In this document: in pieces, positions 57,027 through 64,000 of the stretch
Numbering within the stretch: the first letter of the stretch is position 1
How the letters are laid out: every line of letters starts with the position of its first letter
Assembly: GCF_028200735.1 (NCBI RefSeq)
Contig: NZ_JAQKPV010000007.1
Location: 62,001 to 126,000 of the forward strand
Length of the DNA stretch: 64,000 nt
From: Streptomyces sp. ACA25
GTDB taxonomy: Bacteria; Actinomycetota; Actinomycetes; Streptomycetales; Streptomycetaceae
Reading direction: 5' to 3'
Program-made: the position numbers and the translations under genes
The notes under the pieces: generated by a model
What the model saw: the letters and a program-made list of their open reading frames with translations, nothing else
Database searches by the model: none
Told to the model about the DNA's origin: nothing

Positions 57027-59873
57027 GTGGCCGACCGACTCATCGTTCGTGGCGCTCGCGAGCACAACCTCAAGAACGTCTCGCTCGATCTTCCCCGCGA
57101 CTCGCTCATCGTCTTCACCGGGCTCTCGGGATCGGGCAAGTCCTCTCTCGCGTTCGACACGATCTTCGCCGAGGGCCAGCGCCGCTACGTGGAGTCGCTG
57201 TCCTCCTACGCGCGGCAGTTCCTCGGTCAGATGGACAAGCCCGATGTGGACTTCATCGAAGGGCTTTCCCCGGCCGTCTCGATCGACCAGAAGTCCACCT
57301 CCCGCAACCCGCGCTCCACCGTCGGCACGATCACCGAGGTCTACGACTACCTCCGGCTGCTCTTCGCCCGGATCGGCAAGCCGCACTGCCCCGTGTGCTC
57401 CCGTCCGATCGCCCGGCAGTCACCGCAGGCCATCGTCGACAAGGTGCTCGGCCTGGCCGAGGGCAGCCGCTTCCAGGTACTCTCCCCGCTGGCCCGGGAG
57501 CGCAAGGGTGAGTTCGTCGACCTCTTCGCGGAGCTGCAGACCAAGGGGTACAGCCGGGCCCGGGTGGACGGCGCCACCGTCCAGCTGAGTGATCCGCCGA
57601 AGCTGAAGAAGCAGGAGAAGCACACCATCGAGGTGGTCGTCGACCGCCTGACCGTCAAGGACAGTGCGAAACGCCGGCTGACCGACTCGGTCGAGACCGC
57701 CCTCGGCCTCTCCGGCGGCATGGTGGTGCTGGACTTCGTCGACCTCCCCGAGGACGACCCGCAGCGCGAGCGGATGTACTCGGAACACCTGTACTGCCCG
57801 TACGACGATCTCTCCTTCGAGGAGCTCGAGCCCCGGTCGTTCTCCTTCAACTCCCCGTTCGGCGCCTGCCCCGACTGCTCCGGGCTCGGCAGCCGGATGG
57901 AGGTCGATCCCGAGCTGGTCGTCCCCGACCCGTCGAAATCACTCGACGACGGGGCGCTGCACCCCTGGTCACACGGTCACACCAAGGGGTACTTCAACCA
58001 TCTGCTCAGCGCGCTGGGCGAGGCGCTGAGCTTCCGCACCGACATCGCCTGGGAAGGGCTGCCCCAGCGGGCCCGCAAAGCGCTGCTGTACGGCCACCGC
58101 ACCCGGATCGAGGTCCGCTACGAGAACCGGCACGGCCGGGAGCGGGCTTACACCACCGCTTTCGAGGGAGTGATCCCGTTCGTCCGGCGGCGGCACGCCG
58201 AGTCGGAGACGGATTCCAGCCGGGAGCGCTTCGAGGGCTACATGCGCGAGGTCCCGTGTCCCACCTGCGGCGGCACCCGCCTCAAACCGGTCGTTCTCGC
58301 GGTCACGGTGAAGGACCGGTCGATCGCGGACATCTCCGCGATGTCGATCAGCGAGTGCGCCGACTTCCTGCGGGACATGAAGCTGACCGCCCGCGAGAAG
58401 AAGATCGCCGAGCGGGTGCTGAAGGAGGTCAACGAACGGCTGCGGTTCCTGGTCGACGTCGGCCTCGACTACCTCTCCCTCAACCGCGCGGCGGGATCGC
58501 TGTCCGGCGGTGAGGCGCAGCGGATCCGGCTCGCCACTCAGATCGGCTCCGGTCTCGTGGGCGTCCTCTACGTCCTGGACGAACCGTCGATCGGCCTCCA
58601 CCAACGGGACAACCACCGCCTCATCGAGACCCTGGTGCGGCTGCGTGACATGGGCAACACGCTGATCGTCGTGGAGCACGACGAGGACACCATCAAGGCG
58701 TCGGACTGGGTGGTGGACATCGGTCCCGGCGCGGGCGAGCACGGCGGCAAGGTGGTGCACAGCGGCCCGTTGCGGGAGCTGCTCGACAACAAGAAGTCGG
58801 TCACCGGGCAGTATCTGACCGGTCGGAAGTCGATCCCGCTGCCGGCCGAGCGGCGGCCCACGGACCCTGCCCGGCAGCTGACCGTGATCGGCGCGCGGGA
58901 GCACAATCTGCAGGGCATCGATGTCGCCTTCCCGCTCGGCGTGCTCACGGCGGTCACCGGCGTGTCCGGCTCGGGTAAGTCGACGCTGGTGAACGACATC
59001 CTCTACACCCACCTGGCCCGCGAGCTGAACGGCGCGAAGTCGGTGCCGGGGCGGCACACCCGGGTCGAGGGCGACCAGCTGGTGGACAAGGTCGTCCATG
59101 TCGACCAGTCGCCGATCGGCCGTACCCCGCGTTCCAACCCGGCCACGTACACCGGGGTCTTCGACCGGGTGCGCAAGCTGTTCGCGGAGACGATGGAGGC
59201 GAAGGTCCGCGGTTACCTGCAGGGCCGGTTCTCCTTCAACGTCAAGGGGGGCCGCTGCGAGAACTGCTCCGGGGACGGCACCATCAAGATCGAGATGAAC
59301 TTCCTGCCGGACGTCTACGTCCCGTGCGAGGTCTGTCACGGTGCCCGCTACAACCGCGAGACACTGGAGGTGCATTACAAGGGCAAGTCCATCGCCGAGG
59401 TGCTGGACATGCCGATCGAGGAGGCGCTGGACTTCTTCGAGGCCGTGCCGGGGATCAGCCGCCATCTGCGCACGCTGAAGGACGTCGGTCTCGGTTATGT
59501 CCGCCTGGGCCAGCCCGCACCGACGCTGTCCGGCGGTGAGGCACAGCGGGTCAAGCTCGCCTCGGAGCTGCAGAAGCGCTCCACGGGCAGCACCGTCTAC
59601 GTGCTCGACGAGCCGACCACCGGTCTGCACTTCGAGGACATCCGCAAGCTGCTGGCGGTGCTCTCGGGCCTGGTGGACAAGGGCAACACGGTGATCGTCA
59701 TCGAGCACAACCTCGACGTGATCAAGACCGCGGACTGGCTCGTGGACATGGGCCCCGAGGGCGGCAGCGGTGGAGGGCTGGTGGTGGCCGAGGGCACTCC
59801 CGAGCACCTCGCCACGGTACCGGCCAGCCACACGGGCAAGTTCCTCCAGGACGTCCTCCCGCTGAGGCCGTGA
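57027..59873 (+). CDS. uvrA: UvrA, excinuclease ABC subunit A
   Basis: A 948-residue damage-recognition ATPase of nucleotide excision repair, with two ABC modules. Walker A motifs: GLSGSGKSS near residue 35 and GVSGSGKST near 645. Signature loops [13 protein letters not shown] and [13 protein letters not shown] are both present. Zinc sites are seen at CPYDDLSF...CPDCSGLG and CENCSGDG...[12 protein letters not shown] 57027 is chosen because GGAAAGG precedes it and it begins the conserved [14 protein letters not shown]. An SOS box lies upstream, so DNA damage should induce it. Confidence 0.96.
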   Translation: MADRLIVRGAREHNLKNVSLDLPRDSLIVFTGLSGSGKSSLAFDTIFAEGQRRYVESLSSYARQFLGQMDKPDVDFIEGLSPAVSIDQKSTSRNPRSTVGTITEVYDYLRLLFARIGKPHCPVCSRPIARQSPQAIVDKVLGLAEGSRFQVLSPLARERKGEFVDLFAELQTKGYSRARVDGATVQLSDPPKLKKQEKHTIEVVVDRLTVKDSAKRRLTDSVETALGLSGGMVVLDFVDLPEDDPQRERMYSEHLYCPYDDLSFEELEPRSFSFNSPFGACPDCSGLGSRMEVDPELVVPDPSKSLDDGALHPWSHGHTKGYFNHLLSALGEALSFRTDIAWEGLPQRARKALLYGHRTRIEVRYENRHGRERAYTTAFEGVIPFVRRRHAESETDSSRERFEGYMREVPCPTCGGTRLKPVVLAVTVKDRSIADISAMSISECADFLRDMKLTAREKKIAERVLKEVNERLRFLVDVGLDYLSLNRAAGSLSGGEAQRIRLATQIGSGLVGVLYVLDEPSIGLHQRDNHRLIETLVRLRDMGNTLIVVEHDEDTIKASDWVVDIGPGAGEHGGKVVHSGPLRELLDNKKSVTGQYLTGRKSIPLPAERRPTDPARQLTVIGAREHNLQGIDVAFPLGVLTAVTGVSGSGKSTLVNDILYTHLARELNGAKSVPGRHTRVEGDQLVDKVVHVDQSPIGRTPRSNPATYTGVFDRVRKLFAETMEAKVRGYLQGRFSFNVKGGRCENCSGDGTIKIEMNFLPDVYVPCEVCHGARYNRETLEVHYKGKSIAEVLDMPIEEALDFFEAVPGISRHLRTLKDVGLGYVRLGQPAPTLSGGEAQRVKLASELQKRSTGSTVYVLDEPTTGLHFEDIRKLLAVLSGLVDKGNTVIVIEHNLDVIKTADWLVDMGPEGGSGGGLVVAEGTPEHLATVPASHTGKFLQDVLPLRP

Positions 59874-59878
59874 CCGGC

Positions 59879-59908
59879 CGGCCGGCCGGGGGACCCACCG
59901 GCCGGCCG
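59879..59908 (+). terminator. Terminator of uvrA
   Basis: Arms 59879-59889 and 59898-59908 (CGGCCGGCCGG and its complement) form an 11-bp stem over an 8-base loop, directly after the uvrA stop. No U-run, as is common in Streptomyces. Confidence 0.6.
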
Positions 59909-59936
59909 CTCGGTCGAGGCACGTAGGGTGCGGTCC

Positions 59937-60371
59937 GTGACATCGAATGACATTCCGCCCGCCACCCGCCGCACGCTGCTGCGCGGAGCGGCTCTCGCCT
60001 CGGCCACCGCAGCCGGACTCGGCCTGACCGGCTGCGAGACCCGGGACCCCGGAGACCCCGAACTGCCCACGGAGCCGGTCGAGCTCGGCCCCGCTTCGGA
60101 GGTGCCGGTGGGCGGCGCGCGGATCTATCCGGAGCACAAGGTGCTGGTCTCCCGGCCCTCCGAAGAGGACTACCGGGCCTACAGCGCGGTGTGCACACAC
60201 GCGGGCTGCGTCCTGAGCGGGACCCGTGACCTCGAGGCGGACTGCGCCTGCCACGGAAGCCGGTTCGACAGCGCCACCGGCCGGGTGCTGCAGGGGCCCG
60301 CCCACGAATCGCTTCCGGAGATCCCGCTCCGCTCCGAGAACGGCCGGCTCATCGCCGGACCGGCGGCCTGA
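59937..60371 (+). CDS. Tat-exported Rieske [2Fe-2S] lipoprotein
   Basis: A 144-residue Rieske protein. The N-terminus has a twin-arginine signal (TRRTLLRGAALASATAAGLGL) that ends in a lipobox LTGC with Cys33, so it should be exported folded and lipid-anchored. The Rieske site is complete: CTHAGC (C86, H88 and disulfide C91) and CACHGSRF (C103, disulfide C105, H106). It resembles the small Rieske domains of quinol or arsenite oxidases, but no partner oxidase is near, so its electron partner is unknown. GTG 59937 has AGGG upstream; GTG 59928 is an alternative. Confidence 0.88.
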   Translation: MTSNDIPPATRRTLLRGAALASATAAGLGLTGCETRDPGDPELPTEPVELGPASEVPVGGARIYPEHKVLVSRPSEEDYRAYSAVCTHAGCVLSGTRDLEADCACHGSRFDSATGRVLQGPAHESLPEIPLRSENGRLIAGPAA

Positions 60372-60375
60372 ATAA

Positions 60376-60409
60376 CCGTACTTGTACGGACACTTCATTC
60401 GGGCATATC
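60376..60409 (+). promoter_or_regulatory. Possible promoter with inverted repeat before the glycosidase gene
   Basis: An inverted repeat CCGTAC-TT-GTACGG (60376-60389) overlaps a TTGTAC -35-like hexamer (60382-60387); CATATC (60404-60409) follows 16 bases later. The stretch 60372-60480 is clearly less GC-rich than its surroundings, and no gene is seen in it. Confidence 0.4.
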
Positions 60410-60557
60410 ACCACAAATACATCAACAGCCCTGCTTTCGTTACGGGTTCGCCACCTGAATGTCGGCAATTCTGGCTGGTGCGGACCGGCCTTCCTTGGAA
60501 CGCTGAGCTGCCGGGTGCGCACAGTGCGCACACCAGGCACACGTTCAAGGAGAAGCC

Positions 60558-63500
60558 TTGCCGGCATCCCCCCTGCGCGACCGGCCACGGGCGCGCCCGC
60601 TGCTCGTCGTCGGCACGGTCACCGCCCTGGCTCTGGGGCTGCTCTCCCCGGCAACGGCCGGGAGCGCACCGGTTCCGCTCGCCATCGCCGACGGGGACGG
60701 CACGGAGCTCTCCCGTGTCCACCGGCCCGTGGCACCTGGAGCGGCACTCACCACCACCCAGCGACTGGAGTCGGACAAGTGGCTGAGCGCCCAGGTGCTG
60801 ACGCTCGACCTCACCGAGGACATCCGGCTCGACTACCTCGCGCCCCCGGATGTCGCCCAGCGGGCCACGGTCGGGGAACTGGCCGCCGCCCACGACCCCG
60901 GGAACGGCCGGACCACGGTGGCCGCCCTCAACGCCGACTTCTTCGACATCAACGCCACCGACGCCCCGCTCGCACCCGGCATCCGCAACGGTGAGCTCAC
61001 CCAGTCGGGAAGCCTCGGCCGCACCCAGGTCGTCGGGTTCGGCACCGACAACGCGGGCCGTCTCCTCGACATCCTCTTCGAAGGAAAGCTCACCCTGCCG
61101 GACGGTGAGGAGACCATGCACTCCTACAACGCCGCCCTCGTGCCCGTGGACGGAATCGGGGTCTACACCCCGCAGTGGGGAGAGGCCGACCGGGCGCTGC
61201 CGGTGCTCGGCTCGGAGCAGGTCACCGAGGTGCTCGTCGAGGACGGCGCCGTCGTCTCCGTCACGGAGAAGCCGGGCTCCGGCCGCGTCCCCGAGAACAC
61301 CGTCGCGCTGCTGGGCCGGGAAGCCGGGTCCGGGGTGCTGTCCAGGCTGGAGGCGGGCGACCGGGTGGAACTGGTTTACGGCCCTCGCACCGCCGACGGC
61401 AGCGAGCTGCCGCGGACCGCGGTGGGCGGGAACGGGCTGCTGGTGCGCGACGGGGAGCCGCAGAACTGGGAGGGGCGGCCGAACAACGCGACCGCGCCGC
61501 GCACCGCGGTGGGCTTCTCCGAGGACGGCCGGGAGATGCACATCCTGACCGTGGACGGCAGGCAGGCGCAGTCCGGGGGCACCACCCTCACCGAGCTCGC
61601 GATCCTGATGGCCCGGCTGGGCTCGCACACCGCGCTCAACCTCGACGGCGGCGGCTCCACGACGCTGCTGGCCCGCGACCAGGGCGGTACCGGCACCACC
61701 CTGGTCAACTCACCGTCCGACGGCTGGGACCGGCCGGTCCCCAACGGGCTGGCCGTCACCGCTCCGGCCGGCAGCGGCGCGCTGCACGGCTTCCGGGTGC
61801 ACACCACCGCCGACCCGGCCCGGTCCCCCACCGGAGAAGCCGTGGGCGGCGGCAGCCCGGAGCGGGTCTTCCCCGGGCTGACCCGCAAGCTGACGGCCGA
61901 CGGCTACGACGAGACCTACGCCCCGGCGGGGGGCACGCCCCACTGGTCGGCCTCCCGCCCCGGGGTCGGAACGGTGAGCACGGACGGCACCTTCACCGCG
62001 CGGCGCCCCGGCCGCACCGAGGTCCTGGCGGCGGGCGGGCGAGCCCGTGGGAGCACCGAACTGACGGTCATCGGTGAGTTGACCCGGCTGCAGCCGACCG
62101 CCCGGCGGGTGGGACTCGCCGACCCGGCGGACCAGGGACGTTTCGGTCTGCTCGGCTACGACGCGGCCGGCACCAGCGCCCCGGTGGAACCGGCCGACGT
62201 CACGCTGGAGTACGACCGTGCGCTGTTCGACATCGCCGCGGAGCCGGAGCGCGCCGGCTTCACCGTCACGGCGGTCACCGAGGCGGCCACCGCCGGGCTG
62301 GTGACCGCCACAGCAGGCGGCGTCTCCACCGCCCTCGCCGTGAGCACCGGGCTGCGGGACGCCCCCGTGGCCGGCTTCGACGACGCCGGCGCATGGACGT
62401 TCAGCCATGCGCGGGCGGCAGGGTCGCTCGCCCCGGAGCCGGACGGAATGGACGGCATGGCGCTGCGCATGCGGTACGACTTCGCCCGGTCCACCGCCAC
62501 CCGGGCCGCCTACGCCACCCCGCCCGAGGACATTCCGGTGCCCGGCAAGCCGCACAGCTTCTCGCTCTGGGTGCACGGCGACGCGTCCGGTGCCCGGCCC
62601 TCCTTGCACCTCCTCGACGCCACCGGCACCAGCCAGGTGCTGCGCGCGGGCCCGCTCGACCACGCAGGCTGGCAGCAGGTCGTCTTCGCGCTACCGGAGG
62701 ACACCGCTTACCCGGTGGCGGTGCACCGCTTCTACCTGGTGGAGACCCGGCCGGACGCCCAGTACTCCGGTGAGATCGTCATCGACGAGCTGACCGCGCG
62801 GATCCCCCCGGACATCGAGCTGCCGGAGACCTCCGCGCCGGCGGATCCGCTCATCACCTCACAGGCCGGCACCGCAGCCCGGGACTGGCGGTTCGCGGTG
62901 GTCTCCGACGCCGGCCTCACCGCCCGTGACCCGGACGGCGGGCCGGCCGGGGCGGCCCGCCGCACACTGCGCGAAGTCGCCGCCGCCGAGCCGGACTTCG
63001 TCATCATCAACGGGGACTGGGCAGGGGAAGGTTCAGTGGCGGACCTGGAGTTCGCCCGCGCTCTGCTGGAGCAGGAGCTCGGCGGGCACCTTCCCCGGAT
63101 CCACGTGCCGGGCGACCGCGAGGTGACGGACGGCTCCCCCGACCGGTGGGAGCAGGTTTTCGGTGACCGCCGGACCACCTTCGATCACCGGGGGACACGG
63201 TTCCTCACCCTGGACACCTCCTCCCGGACGATCAGCGGCGGCGGCTACGCCCAGTGGAGGGAACTGCACGACCAGCTGGAGGCAGCCGCGGAGGACCGGA
63301 GCATCGGCTCGGTAATCGTGGTGGGGCACGTCCCCGCACGTGGCACCCATGCCCGCCCCGACAGCCGGCTGACCGACCGGATGGACGCCGTGCTGCTGGA
63401 ACGGCTGCTGGCGGAGTTCCGGGAGAGCAGCGGCAAGGGCGCCGCCCACCTGGGCGCGCACGCCGGGATCTTCGACTCCTACCGGCTGCGCGGGGTGCCG

Positions 63501-63983
63501 TACCTCCTCGGCGGCCACGCGGGCCAGGCCCCGGCCGCTGCGCCGGAGCGGGGCGGATTCACCGGCTGGGCGATGGTGGGCGTCGACCAGGTGTCCGCCG
63601 GCGACCGGGCCAGGAGCCGCAGCGCCCCGCATCTGGGCCTGCCTGACTGGATCTCGGTGCAGACCAGGCCCCATGTCGACACTCTGGTACTGCGCGGGCC
63701 CGGGCAGCTGGCCGCGGGGGCCGCCGCCGAGTTCACCGCCACCGTGCGGCAGGAGGCCGGCGGGGCGGGCCCGCGGGAGGTACCGGTGGCGCATCCGGTC
63801 AGCGCCGACTGGTCCGGCTCGGCCGGCCTGCACCTCGGCGACCCGGGGAACGCCGGACCCCGGCACAGCGCCACGTTCGACCCGGCCACCGGGGAACTCC
63901 GGGCGCTGCGCCCGGGGACGGTGACGCTCCGGGTGACGGTCAGCGGCGAGAGCCGGGAGACGGAGATCCGGATCACCGGCTGA
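60558..63983 (+). CDS. Secreted phosphodiester glycosidase (NAGPA domain) fused to a metallophosphoesterase-like domain
   Basis: A 1141-residue exported protein. TTG 60558 is the start: AAGGAG lies close upstream and a signal peptide follows (LLVVGTVTALALGLLSPATAGSAP). Residues about 80-400 form a NAGPA/DUF2233 domain, with ALNADFFDIN and the active-site block ALNLDGGGSTTLLARD near 365; such domains remove sugars from phosphodiesters, for instance in wall polymers. Then come Ig-like regions (410-620), a jelly-roll-like region (630-750) and a calcineurin-like phosphoesterase domain (774-1010). In that domain the usual GNH[DE] motif reads PGDREV and the first DxH reads SDAG, so key metal ligands are missing. 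A C-terminal Ig-like repeat ends the protein. Confidence 0.85.
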   Translation: MPASPLRDRPRARPLLVVGTVTALALGLLSPATAGSAPVPLAIADGDGTELSRVHRPVAPGAALTTTQRLESDKWLSAQVLTLDLTEDIRLDYLAPPDVAQRATVGELAAAHDPGNGRTTVAALNADFFDINATDAPLAPGIRNGELTQSGSLGRTQVVGFGTDNAGRLLDILFEGKLTLPDGEETMHSYNAALVPVDGIGVYTPQWGEADRALPVLGSEQVTEVLVEDGAVVSVTEKPGSGRVPENTVALLGREAGSGVLSRLEAGDRVELVYGPRTADGSELPRTAVGGNGLLVRDGEPQNWEGRPNNATAPRTAVGFSEDGREMHILTVDGRQAQSGGTTLTELAILMARLGSHTALNLDGGGSTTLLARDQGGTGTTLVNSPSDGWDRPVPNGLAVTAPAGSGALHGFRVHTTADPARSPTGEAVGGGSPERVFPGLTRKLTADGYDETYAPAGGTPHWSASRPGVGTVSTDGTFTARRPGRTEVLAAGGRARGSTELTVIGELTRLQPTARRVGLADPADQGRFGLLGYDAAGTSAPVEPADVTLEYDRALFDIAAEPERAGFTVTAVTEAATAGLVTATAGGVSTALAVSTGLRDAPVAGFDDAGAWTFSHARAAGSLAPEPDGMDGMALRMRYDFARSTATRAAYATPPEDIPVPGKPHSFSLWVHGDASGARPSLHLLDATGTSQVLRAGPLDHAGWQQVVFALPEDTAYPVAVHRFYLVETRPDAQYSGEIVIDELTARIPPDIELPETSAPADPLITSQAGTAARDWRFAVVSDAGLTARDPDGGPAGAARRTLREVAAAEPDFVIINGDWAGEGSVADLEFARALLEQELGGHLPRIHVPGDREVTDGSPDRWEQVFGDRRTTFDHRGTRFLTLDTSSRTISGGGYAQWRELHDQLEAAAEDRSIGSVIVVGHVPARGTHARPDSRLTDRMDAVLLERLLAEFRESSGKGAAHLGAHAGIFDSYRLRGVPYLLGGHAGQAPAAAPERGGFTGWAMVGVDQVSAGDRARSRSAPHLGLPDWISVQTRPHVDTLVLRGPGQLAAGAAAEFTATVRQEAGGAGPREVPVAHPVSADWSGSAGLHLGDPGNAGPRHSATFDPATGELRALRPGTVTLRVTVSGESRETEIRITG

Positions 63984-64000
63984 ACCCGGCGCGGGTGGCG

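Noticed and set aside
57969..60398. 809-codon minus-strand open frame opposite uvrA
   Set aside because: Antisense shadow of uvrA; no recognisable domain.
60430..60460. PHO-box-like GTTACGG/GTTCGCC before the glycosidase gene
   Set aside because: The two units are seven bases apart, not eleven, so they do not fit PhoP repeats.

Overview
The window is high-GC DNA (roughly 70% or more by eye) with strongly G/C-biased third codon positions. Its genes are typical of an actinomycete and almost certainly a Streptomyces: WhiA, OpcA, RbpA, a mycothiol-type (maleylpyruvate isomerase family) protein, many GTG/TTG starts and ATGA/GTGA overlaps. I see no tRNA or rRNA gene, insertion sequence, prophage or CRISPR array.

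Layout. 1-9 kb: 3' end of an SLC13-type transporter, a Tat-exported PhoX-family phosphatase, an alpha-ketoglutaric semialdehyde dehydrogenase, an NCS2 purine permease, a serine hydrolase and a conserved protein of unknown function. 9-13 kb: a secreted nuclease, then SMR exporter-tetR-dapD. 13.1-19.9 kb: the complete SUF iron-sulfur operon sufR-B-D-ferredoxin-C-S-U-T. 20.1-32.9 kb: a pectin/uronate catabolic locus. 32.9-37.2 kb: an ABC exporter pair, heme A synthase (ctaA), a small unknown protein and heme O synthase (ctaB). 37.5-46.3 kb: tkt-tal-zwf-opcA-pgl, convergent pgi, and rbpA. 46.4-50 kb: gap-pgk-tpiA-secG. 50.2-55.3 kb: uvrC and rapZ-yvcK-whiA. 55.3-64 kb: an MBL hydrolase, an MDMPI-like protein, uvrA with an SOS box, a Rieske lipoprotein and a large secreted phosphodiester glycosidase.

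The most interesting part is the 20-33 kb locus. It holds a LacI regulator, an aldose epimerase, a uronate-dehydrogenase-like SDR, a KdgD-type dehydratase, a mandelate-racemase-type enolase, two different Gfo/Idh/MocA oxidoreductases, a sugar importer with no ATPase gene, and a secreted pectate lyase. Together these would import galacturonate and oxidise it to alpha-ketoglutaric semialdehyde. The last enzyme of that route, the semialdehyde dehydrogenase, lies 18 kb away at 2.5-4.0 kb. Five copies of one 18-bp palindrome (consensus NNTGCAANCGNTTGCANN) tie the pieces together: before the semialdehyde dehydrogenase, two in the galM/udh divergent promoter region, one before the pectate lyase, and one, oddly, across the stop codon of the last gene of the main operon. 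This looks like one LacI-controlled pectin regulon placed inside an otherwise conserved housekeeping neighbourhood.

The rest is core metabolism with readable regulatory sites: a SufR box over the sufR start codon, a SOS box before uvrA, a possible PHO box before phoX, an inverted repeat touching the SMR start codon, and several strong hairpin terminators.
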